Part shown: in pieces, positions 49,201 through 61,200 of the stretch | How positions within the stretch are numbered: the first letter of the stretch is position 1 | Layout: every line of letters starts with the position of its first letter | Assembly: GCA_026874595.1 (NCBI GenBank) | Contig: CM049317.1 | Span: forward strand, 45,346,401 to 45,410,400 | Length of the DNA stretch: 64,000 nucleotides | Origin: Sipunculus nudus | Taxonomy: Eukaryota; Annelida; Sipuncula; Golfingiida; Sipunculidae | Direction: 5' to 3' | Made by a program: the position numbers and the translations under genes | The notes under the pieces: generated by a model | Databases searched by the model: none | Seen by the model: the letters and a program-made list of their open reading frames with translations, nothing else | What the model was told of the DNA's origin: nothing

Positions 49201-52200
49201 CATTATCCCTTGCTGACAGATGTGATTCAGTCCTTTCAGTAACTCCATGCATGCCGTGCCTTGATGGTCAGTTGTAACAATTAGTTACAGGGTAACTTGA
49301 TTCATTTTTAGAAAACATTTCAATATTTTTGTGAAAGAAATTAGGTGAATACATTTAAACTAAATTATTCCTTCCATCTATCAGTGGTCTTTAGTCAGTT
49401 CAAAATATGCATTATATAGGTACCAGGTGGTTGGGACACCTCTGAAGTCTGGGTGCCACTTATATTATGGACTCTTTTATTCTAAAATTTTAACGGCTAT
49501 TCCCCAGGGGGATCCTATAAGTCAAGTGCCACTTGAAATAAGGATGCAACTTCTGCTAGGAAATTTACAGTATACTGAATATTTATACTAATAAATGAGC
49601 ACTGATGCACTGTCTAACCTCTAACTACATAATTCAGTATTAACTTACAATGATTGGCAAGCTGGCTTGTGCAGGGTTTTTCTGAAGAACTCGTAAGATT
49701 TTGCTGGCAAACTTCTCAAAAGTGTTCATTATCTCTGTCTGTATTGTGAGTGCTATTTGTTGATCTGCAAAGATTGACAGATAATTTTCAGTTTTCATGT
49801 GGGGGGGGGGGCATAAACAAAACAAACAGGTTCTGACTGAAAAGAAGCAATTTATTTTTAATGTACAAAAAAATCATTCGGTACCATTTTTCTTATTCAT
49901 ATTTGTTTTTGGTAACAGTATTAAGTATGTAGTTACCAAAGTTTACTGAATATTCAGATCAAGAGAGAACAATACTTCATTCATTTAAAAAAATCTGTAT
50001 ATCTATCCAGTTATAGGTTACCATTCCCATCAATTCATTTCTAAAACTAAGTATCTTCACACTTAAGTTACAAAAGTTCAATATTAATATATTTTATCAT
50101 CAATCTTTGGTTGAAATATAATTACTGGAAACATGATTAATAAACAGCAGACCTTTCAGTTAAGTACCTGTCAATATTATCAACATTTTCTGCTCTTTAA
50201 AGCTGACACACAGATCATAACCAAACATTTTAACTTGTCAGCTTAGCTCAAATATTGAAAGTAGCTAATCAGCTGAACAGAATCATTAAACAGATGGTTC
50301 ACATATAATTGGCTTGTGATCAACTGTTATTATTAATACATACGAGGCTCACAAATAGTTAAAAATCAGACTGCAGTATCTTACTTGTCATGTCCAGGTA
50401 CAGATGAACACTGCTGCCCCGTATTGTGACATTACTGAGAACCTCAGACCCTGAACCATACCTGAAGTAAAAGTGATTCACATCAATCAGTAACGGTGTA
50501 GTTTAGAGGTTTTTCTTCTCCGAGGCTTTTTCACAAGTACCCTTCATGTAAATTTTAGTATTTATTAGCATTACAGAAGAGGTTTTTAATACTGAAAATC
50601 AGGGTTGCTTTTTGAATAAATATAATTGTATTGTTCAGCAGGTGTGTTTAATATATATCAAAACTGCTAGTAAGTTAAAATCGCTTTCTGACCAACAAAA
50701 TGAAGAGGAAATTTCAAGTTAAAAAAAAAAAAAAAAGAAAATTCATAGGGGGAGGGGAAGAAATAAGGCCCTTAGTATGGCCTAGATTGATCCATGCATT
50801 ACCTTAGTTCTAAATCTTTTGTAAAATTTTTGCCAAATGATATGACTCCCCAGGTGTCTCCTGTCCTAACGGTGTCCATGGCTTCACTCATACTGCTGTA
50901 AGGATTCTGTTAAAACAGAAAAATAAAGTCACAATGTCCATGGCCTTGCTCATTCTGCTGTAAGGATTCTGTTAAAACAGAAAAACAAATTAAGTCATGG
51001 TGTCCATGGCATCGCTCATTTTCCTGTAAGGATTCTGTTAAAACAGAAAAACAAAGTCATGGTGTCCATGGCCTCGCTCATTCTGCTGTAAGGATTCTGT
51101 TAAAACAGAAAAATAAAGTCATGGTGTCCATGGCCTCACTCATACAGCTGTAAGGATTCTGTTAAAACAGAAAAATAAAGTCATGATGTCCATGGCCTTG
51201 CTCATTCTGCTGTAAGGATTCTGTTCAAACAGAAAAATAAAGTCACAGTGTCCATGGCCTCACTCATACTGCTGTAAGGATTCTGTTAAAACAGAAAAAC
51301 AAAGTCATGGTGTCCATGGCCTCATTCATACTGCTCTAAGGATTCTGCTAAAACAGAAAAACAAAGTCATGGTGTCCATGGCCTCACTCATACTGCTGTA
51401 AGGATTCTGTTAAAACAGAAAAACAAATTCACAGTGTCCATTGCCTTGCTCATTCTGCTGTAAGGATTCTGTTAAAACAGAAAAACAAAGTCATGGTGTC
51501 CATGGCCTCGCTCATTCTGCTGTAATGATTTTGTTAAAACAGAAAAATAAAGTCATGGTGTCCATGGCCTCACTCATACAGCTGTAAGAATTCTGTTAAA
51601 ACAGAAAAATAAAGTCACGATGTCCATGGCCTTGCTCATTCTGCTGTAAGGATTCTGTTCAAACAGAAAAATAAAGTCCCAGTGTCCATGGCCTCACTCA
51701 TACTGCTGTAAGGATTCTGTTAAAACAGAAAAACAAAGTCATGGTGTCCATGGCCTCACTGATACTGCTGTAAGGATTCTGTTAAAACAGAAAAATAAAG
51801 TCACGATGTCCATGGCCTCGCTCACACTGCTCTAAGGATTCTGCTAAAACAGAAAAATAAAGTCACGATGTCCATGGCCTTGCTCATTCTGCTGTAAGGA
51901 TTCTGTTCAAACAGAAAAATAAAGTCATGGTGTCCATGGCCTCACTGATACTGCTGTAAGGATTCGGTTAAAACAGAAAAACAAAGTCATGGTGTCCATG
52001 GCCTCACTGATACTGCTGTAAGGATTCATTTAAAACAGAAAAAAAATAATGTCACGGTGTCCATGGCCTCACTCATACTGCTCTAAGGATTCTGCTAAAA
52101 CAGAAAAACACAGTCATGGTGTCCATGGCCTCACTCATACTGCTCTAAGGATTCTGCTAAAACAGAAAAACAAAGTCATGGTGTCCATGGCCACACTCAC

Positions 52201-55200
52201 TAAAACTGATTATGAGAATATTTTTAATAAAAACCTAATGTAATAAATTGCAACAATAGTTTTATTATTTTTGATTATTTTTTATTTTATTATTGTAGAA
52301 ATGTCCACAACAGACATATTTTGAGTTGCCTGTGTACTTTTAAGGGCTACATAAAATATGCAGGAGCCATTTATTATAACATATTTGCAGAAATACTGGT
52401 ATCTAATGGTGACTGTAATATATGCATGTAAATTATAAAAAAAAAGGAAGAAGAAAGTGGAAATGAGTTGATCAAAGTATAATAATACACATGTAATTTA
52501 TTAACTGAAATAAGAGGGTGTTAAAAAATATTCAAAACATTTGTCAACGTACAGAATGATGGCTGGCCGACACTGGCCAATCACTATAGCTCAGCTGACT
52601 TACAGAAGAAAAAATACAAATTATCTTTGATTAAAAAGGCAATAAACACAAGATGGTGCTGTGATGGAGTATGATGCTATTACTAATGCACATCTTATTC
52701 AAGAACTGTATTATTTGAATGTAAGGTAATTTAGCACTTGTTTATGTACTTACTTGAACTATGGTATGGTTGTTCATTTCCTTTAGGAACATTTTGCTGG
52801 CTGCTGGTATAAATGGAATCCCTGATGATGTTTCATTATTCACTACTGCCATCTGGAGGCCATACGGCTCACCACCAATACACAAACAAAACAGGATGAC
52901 TTGGAAAGCTGGCAGCAGGAACTCAAAAATAAGGAAACTGTAAAAATCAATGTATAGTCACCATGCAGCAAATGAGAAAGGAATCATTAATAAACAATAA
53001 CTGAGGATGGAGACTGTTAAACTTCTCCATGATATTATCTTGTGACAGCAGCAGATATAATAGCCCCATTATTTACACACAAAAACTGGACTGCTCCCAA
53101 ACATGCTAGTTCTGGTCTAAATGTGATAGATTTTAGTTGAGAGCAATCTAAACTAGACCAGCAGTTTTATGTGGGTCTAGATTCCACCACATGCTAGATG
53201 TTGTTAGAGCACACTGAAAATCATGTGTAAACAGAACTGGAGTGACCTAGTCTAGATATATAAACAGTCTAGCACTACCTGCCATTTCTACATGCATTTA
53301 ACAGAAGAATCAGTTTAGATCATCCTTGATGTCTGCATGTAAATGTGAAGTGAGATATGGACTGATATTGCCACCTAGAGTGGTTAAAACAGACACTTGG
53401 CCCAGCATAATGTCAATAAAAGATAAAATGTAGCATGAGCTAGAGTTGGTTAAGTCCCAATTAAGGTCAATCTCTGGGCCATGGGGTAAGTCCAAATTTC
53501 TCCATGCTATGTACAAAATCAGTGGTTAGTAAAACAGACACAGAGATTTTTAGTTTTATAATTTGGTCCAAAATAAGAGGCTTTTAGACACAAAAACAAA
53601 TATATAAACATTGACTGACCCTATCTGTCTGGATAAAACAATGACATTCTTAAACACCAGAGCAAAGATGTTCCAGAAGCTGGGGAGGAAATACCAGCAG
53701 CGGATGTGACACCTGACAGGATCTGTAAAAGAAAAACACCAGCACTTGACATGACAGTTGACAAAATCTGTAAACAGAGAAATACCAGCACATTATATAA
53801 CAGCTGACAAGATCTGAATACAGAGAAATACCAACAGCAGCAATGACACCTGATAGGATCTGTGAAAGTGAAATGCCAGCACTTGACATGACAGTTGACA
53901 GGATTTGTAAACAGAGAAATATCAGCACATGATGTGACAGCTGACAGGATCTGTACACAGAGTAATACCAGCACATGATGTGACAGCTGACAGGATCTGT
54001 ACACAGAGTAATACCAGCACATGATGTGACAGCTGACAGGATCTGTATACAGAGAAATACCAGAACTCAATGTGACAGTTGACAGAATCTGTATACAGAG
54101 AAACACCAGAACTCAATGTGACAGTTGACAGGATCTGTAAACGGAGAAATACCAGAACTCAATGTGTCAGTTGACAGGATCTGTAAACAGAGGAATACCA
54201 GAACTCAATGTGATAGTTGACAGGATCTGTAAAAAGAGGATTACCAGCACATGATGTGACAGTTGACAGAATCTGTATACAGAGAAATACCAGAACTCAA
54301 TGTGACAGTTGACAGGATCTGTAAACGGAGAAATACCAGAACTCAATGTGTCAGTTGACAGGATCTGTAAACAGAGGAATACCAGAACTCAATGTGACAG
54401 TTGACAGGATCTGTAAAAAGAGGATTACCAGCACATGATGTGACAGTTGACAGAATCTGTATACAGAGAAATACCAGAACTCAATGTGACAGTTGACAGG
54501 ATCTGTAAAAGGAGAAATACCAGAACTCAATGTGACAGTTGACAGGATCTGTAAACAGAGGAATACCAGAACTCAATGTGACAGTTGACAGGATCTGTAA
54601 ACGGAGAAATACCAGAACTCAATGTGACAGTTGACAGGATCTGTAAAAAGAGGATTACCAGCACATGATGTGACAGTTGACAGAATCTGTATACAGAGAA
54701 ACACCAGAACTCAATGTGACAGTTGACAGGATCTGTAAACGGAGAAATACCAGAACTCAATGTGTCAGTTGACAGGATCTGTAAACAGAGGAATACCAGA
54801 ACTCAATGTGACAGTTGACAGGATCTGTATACAGAGAAATACCAGAACTCAATGTGACAGTTGACAGGATCTGTAAAAAGAGGATTACCAGCACATGATG
54901 TGCCAGTTGACAGGATCTGTAAACAGTGAAATAAGAGAACTCAATGTGACAGTTGACAGGATCTGTAAACAGAGGAATACCAGCACATGATGTGCCAGTT
55001 GACAGGATCTGTAAACAGAGAAATAAGAGAACTCAATGTGACAGTTGACAGGATCTGTAAACAGAGGAATACCAGCACATGATGTGACAGTTGACAGAAT
55101 CTGTAAACAGAGGAATACCAGCACATGATGTGCCAGTTGAAATGACCTGTAAACAGAGAAATACCAGCACATGATGTGACAGTTGACAGGACATGTGAAC

Positions 55201-58200
55201 AGAGGAATACCAGCACATGATGTGACAGTTGTAATGATCTGTAAACAGAGAAATACCAGCACATGATGTGACAGTTGACAGGATATGTGAACAGAGGATT
55301 AGCAGCACATGATGTGACTGTTGACAGGATATGTGAATTGAGAAATACCAGCTCATGATGTGACAGTTGACAGGATATGTGAACAGAGGAATACCAGCAC
55401 ATGATGTGACAGTTGACAGGATATGTGAACAGAGGAATACCAGCACATGATGTGACAGTTGACAGGATATGTGAACAGAGGAATACCAGCACATGATGTG
55501 ACAGTTGACAGGATAAGTGAACAGAGGAATACCAACACATGATGTGACAGTTGACAGGATATGTGAACAGAGGAATACCAGCATATCATGTGACAGTTGA
55601 CAAGATATGTGAACAGAGGAATACCAGCACATGATGTGACAGTTGACTGGATATGTGAACAGAGGAATACCAGCACATGATGTGACAGTTGACAGGATAT
55701 GTTAACCCAAATGGCACCACTGTATGAATTGTAAACTGTTTACTTTTACAACTACTGCTTTTACTTTTGATATGACCTATACGAAATATATGGCGTGTTG
55801 TACCCCACCTTCCCGTCAGTGGGAAAGAAGGGATAATTGCTGAATATGTTGAATATGGAAATTTTAATGTCATTTTTAATAAACCTCGGCCAGTTTTTCC
55901 CACAATTCCATGTCTTGTGCGCTTCTTTCAGCACTTCCGAGAACAGAGCAAGTGACTGGATGGGTATGAATGAAATAATCAAGTTTTGATTAATTATGGG
56001 ATAACTGAGCAGGTTCGGGTGTGTGCATGTTGTTGTGACAGAGCATAAATATTATTGCTCACTCTCTGTCAACTGCATGTCATCAACATTGTGCATACTT
56101 AATTTATTTTTTTTTTAATAAAGAAAGCAGACTACTGTTTCAATCATTATGGTGTTCACAATTTGTATGATTTATTTATCTGACAATAAATTTATATAAA
56201 AAGCTTTCCTGTTTTGAGATGATCACTTATTTAGTACACTGCAATGCTTGAAAGTCATAAAGGCCATTAATTTTAATTTCAGTTTTGTTTTACAGCCCGT
56301 TATTTCTCCTTATCATTCAGACCAGAGTGATTTTCTGTCGGGCATATGTTAACTGCTCCTGGAATTATTGGCCTGCGTTACTCACCAGTATCTTTGATGT
56401 AATGATCTTGGACATGTTTGCCCAATAAAGGAGTTGTCTCATTACTAGGTTCTGTGATTTCTTTCGGTGTCTGAAAGTAACAAAAAATAGTTGTACAAAT
56501 GTTGTGTTTTTACAGAGTAAAAACATATGAAGACCGATGGTCATGTGACCTATCTCATATATATACCTCATTATGCAAAGACTGTATGAAAATCCAAGGC
56601 TGTGACTTTGACTCCAGTCAAAAGATCTTAAGTTTAATGCTAAAAAGCTCAACATAACTTAAGTCCCATCTATTATAAAGCAACCTTCACTTGTGGGATC
56701 AGCAGGGATATATTTGTATGTACACTTGCCATTTTTGACTTTTCATTGTAATTTAGATGACATGTCCACAGCCAGTGACACAACCTTGACAGCTGAGACA
56801 ATTCAGTGGTCTCCTTGACAACTAAGCTTGTTCACAATTTAATAGTGACAAGAATCAGGCTTACCTGTTTTCTCCTGTACCGTGCTGCCCCCTTTCTGTG
56901 AGACTGCACATCATCTTTTTCAATATCTCCCACTTGGTCGTCTTGACACAGATGGAGAAAAACATCCTCAAGGGTCTGTTAAGTATAATATGTACAGAAA
57001 ATATGATCAAAGGTCTGTAAAGTATAATATTTTATGAAATAGTAACAAAATAATTAACAACATAAGTAAGCAAAGCATTTATTCAGTCCTTCAATATGAA
57101 TTAAATCTGTAACAGTTTACAGCATTAACTTAAATATCTGAATTAAACTGAGCTCATTGTTTCCCTCACAGGAAGATTGGGTGCATCTTCTTGAATCTAA
57201 ATTGTGGTTTAATTATGTTCTGATCTTTATTCATTGCAAACAATAACTTCTGTTGACACAAACAAATCCTGCTTCTTACAATATGTTTTCATTATGTGCC
57301 TTAAAAAAACATTTTACAAATTTTTACATATCATTTTTATACAATAGCATTATCAATCTGTCAGTGTGGTATAAAGATGGCTGGATTAACATACTGAGTA
57401 AATGGTTTATCTTTTCTAGACAGAAAAAAAAATAAACAAGTGGCTCCCCCTACCGCCATATTGTGGTACTGCATGAGCTGTTGTGGCGGAGACTCTGCCA
57501 ATAATCTACCATTTCTCATCAGTCCTACCTGTTTGAAAAGAAAATGTATAGTGATCATTTAAAATGCAAATTAAAACAGATGCCCAAAGGTGAACATAAC
57601 ATCAATTAAAAAAAAAAAGAGATTATCTTGAAGTCATAAGAAGTATAAGCAGCCTTAAATTGTATCCATGATGACTATAAAGACGGCATTACCTTTTGGT
57701 GCCATTGACTGTATTTGTGGGGTGTTGCCAAGGAAAATTAAAATCAACTGTATCCCCTTGTATATTTACCATGAGTTTTACAAACATGTACTCATTTGAA
57801 ATTAGGTACCTCCAGCCACAGCTCTTTTGGAGTGACTTATATCACTTATAACTGGCAGTTTAGTGACAAAATTAATGCTCATGAGAAAACATATTTCAAA
57901 TATTTCACATCAATAACATATACATGAGGAGCAAATCAGAGTAAGCTGAGAGGTTTTGAATGACAGTTGACCTACTATATGTGCCTGCCTGGCCTCCTCC
58001 ACATAGTGAGTGGTGATGATGATGGTCGTGTTCCCTGTTGCTGCTATGGACAGTAAGTGGTCCCATATCCTGGTAAAAATTATGAAAACAAAATGCATGG
58101 TTAACAATGCACATATTGAAGAAAAATAATACAGAAGAAGTAGACCCATCCCTCAGACAAGTATATACAAAATGAGCCCTGGTATGGGAAGCGCTCTTTG

Positions 58201-61200
58201 GAGGTTTATATGGAGCAGATCGTAAGTGCTCTAGAACCACTCCCAGGTGGCAGGAAGAGTGATCTGGAATGGGTGCCGCCCTGGTGATTGATATACTCTA
58301 CGGCTGTTGTGTTGTCCCCATGAATCAGAACCGAGCATCCCTGTAAAAGAGAGCCCCACGTTACCAGGGTCAGAAAAATGGCCCTCGTCTCCTCGAGGTT
58401 CATGTGTAGCGACTGTTCTGTCCACAACCAGAGACCCGGCAGAGGGTGATCCTCCCAGTGAGCACCCCGACCTGTCAGGGACGCGTCCATGTAAATCTCC
58501 ACTGGTCTGACAAATACAAATGACCTGCCCTGTGTAAGAAACAGTAGGGATCTCCACTGGACTAGGGCCCTGCTCAACTCCAGGCATGGGATGTGAACCA
58601 AGCATGTTTGCAATGAATGATGGAACTGAAAACGTCGCAACAACTGCTGGCCAGGCCTCATCTCCATCCACCTGAATGGGATAAAATTGGACACCCAGTT
58701 CAGATTTCCCATGATTTCCCTGCATCGCGAGTTGAAACTGAGCATTGATGTAGGATACTACCTACTAACTTCCTGATTTTATTGCTGTCGAAGTGGGGAG
58801 AGTGACAGTTCCCTGAGTCAGATTTAACTGCAACCCCATGGCCGGAAAGTGCCCCTCCCTGGTCAGTACCAGGTGAGATTTCTCTAGATTGAGGATAAAC
58901 CCAAGAGATCTGACTGTCTGTAAGACAATCTCTCTTTGGTGCAGAAGCACAGTCCATTACCAATGATGGATCAACCAATCATCTAGGTATGGTATTACCG
59001 AAATACCCTGAGATCTGAGGTGCAGAGCTACCATCTCTATGAGCTGCAAGAAGATACAGGGAGCCAGACTCAGACCAAATGGTAGGGCTTTAAACTGGAA
59101 GATTTGGTTCCTGTAAGCGAAGTGCAGGAATACAGGAACAGTTGGGACACCTGGTGAACAGGTATGTGGAAGTATGCGTCTATAAGTCTAGGGTAAAAGC
59201 TCAATCTCCCCTGACTTACTGTTTGGAGCACCGAATTCACGTTGTGCAGGCAGGAGTGAGGCGCCTCTATGTAACGTTTCAAGGCCTTTAGGTCTATTAT
59301 TTGTAATTTGCAGTTCTCCTTTTTCACTAAGAAAAGATTGGAATAAAATCCCTGGGAACGAGGATGGGCTGCTCTTATTGCTAGCTTTTCGAAATTCCTT
59401 CCTCTAATGTTGCCTGATGTTCTAGATCTGAAGTCAATCTTGAGGCTTTGGGGTATGACCCTGACCTCCCAACCATTGAGAACGGGAGCCTTGGTTACCT
59501 CCAAGGTGAAAAGAAGGCTGACTACCACATGATGCTTCCCTGGGGGCGCACAGTGAGTGCTATGGGCCATGGTAACAGTCTAGCTGTTACATCGGCTCCC
59601 TGAGTCAGTTGACTGTTAGCTGATGATGTCAGATCCACCACTTAATCAGCCCTTCCTGCAAGTACAACATCAAAAGAAATGAATTCTGAACATACAGACA
59701 AAACAACTGACTTTACTGACTCGCGAATTACGGGATTGTCCGTCAGCTGCCGGTGCATGCCTGTGACCGGGCTGGTAAAAGAACTGGATAGACAGCAGGA
59801 GTCACCTTAACTGGAGTAGCTACCGGAATCAAGGTTGGAATCATTACCTGGGGGCTTTAACATAATTGGTTCCATTCTCTGTACTCACAAACCATGATCA
59901 AGGCAAACCAGAGGCCTGGCAGAATGCTGAATACAGACAGCGGCCCAGCCTGTCATCTGATCAGAGGCCAAAATGAAGATTGCCATGTAGAGCTGTCGGC
60001 AACATTGAAAAGGATGAAGTCTAAACAAACACAGGTTGCTAGTGGCATCATGGGGCGGGGGGTAGCTGGGACGGGGCTGTTCCAATTTTAAATCCCTGTA
60101 GAGGTAACAACGAGGTGAAGGGTCATGGCACGGTCAAGTGGTGACCAACTTATAGTCCCCATAATGGAATATTACTTGTCACTTCTATGCCAGTGACTTA
60201 GATTTATGATATTTTACCATATTTTCACGGTAAAAAAAATAAAAAGAAAAAAGCCAAAAGATGAGCCCTGGTTTACCTTTGTCTGAGTAGTGGGTCTACT
60301 CCTACTGTAGGTTCATCCAGGATGAGAAGCTCTGGTTCCTGTAGAAGTGCCACGGCAAATGATGTTCTCCTCATCTGACCACCACTGTACATGTTAAAAA
60401 CACTTCATTAACATTAGAGAATGTTCATGTACACACAAAACTTTACAATTAAAGTATGTACCATAAAGAGAAAAATAACATGACCTACAGGCCTAATGCT
60501 AACCTGTGCAATGGGATATACATCAGGTATAATGCCTCCATGCTGGACCATTACTTTTCAAGTACATGTGTGACATGTATATGTACAATGCAAGTACTAA
60601 ACATTTTGAACCCAAGTATAAGCACCAATTACACAAACATCAATCCTGAAATACTGGCATGAATGTACTTAACACAAAAAGATATTAGATGGCGCCACCA
60701 GTCCTGTGTACGAGAAAAAACTGGAAGATGTATGGACATGCAAAATTTCAGGAGAATACTTCAAACCACTCTGGAGCTATATGCACAGATGCGTGAAACC
60801 CAACAACAATTGTAGGTGGCACCACTAGTCTTGTATACAACACAACTATCCGAAGTGTATGGACAATTTGACATGCATCATTTCAAGCTGATATGTCAAA
60901 TTACACCTGAGAAATAAGCAGGGACATACACTGTGCGAAAACCATTGTAAGTGGTGACTCAAGAAAGCCATCAAAGATGCATGGACCGGCCAAAATTTCA
61001 TGCTGATACATTAAATTTTTCATGATTCAGGTGCACTGACTAAGCTCAGCTAAGGCAGGCAGTTGCCCAAAGTCAAGCAAAGCTAATTGCTAGCTGCAGC
61101 TACTGCACTGAGTGAACTCTTGACCTTTACCTGGCTGCACTGAGTGAACTCTTGACCTGATACAGTTGGCAGTATGCCAAAGTTATAAATTGATCCAGAC

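Noticed and set aside
54941-55632. 199-codon Cys-rich secreted protein on the minus strand
   Set aside because: Frames follow from the 46-bp exon-derived repeat, which is open in all frames. An independent gene is not needed to explain them.
50870-55705. CRISPR array
   Set aside because: Units are contiguous, without unique spacers, and contain eukaryotic splice acceptors and exon sequence. The genome is eukaryotic.
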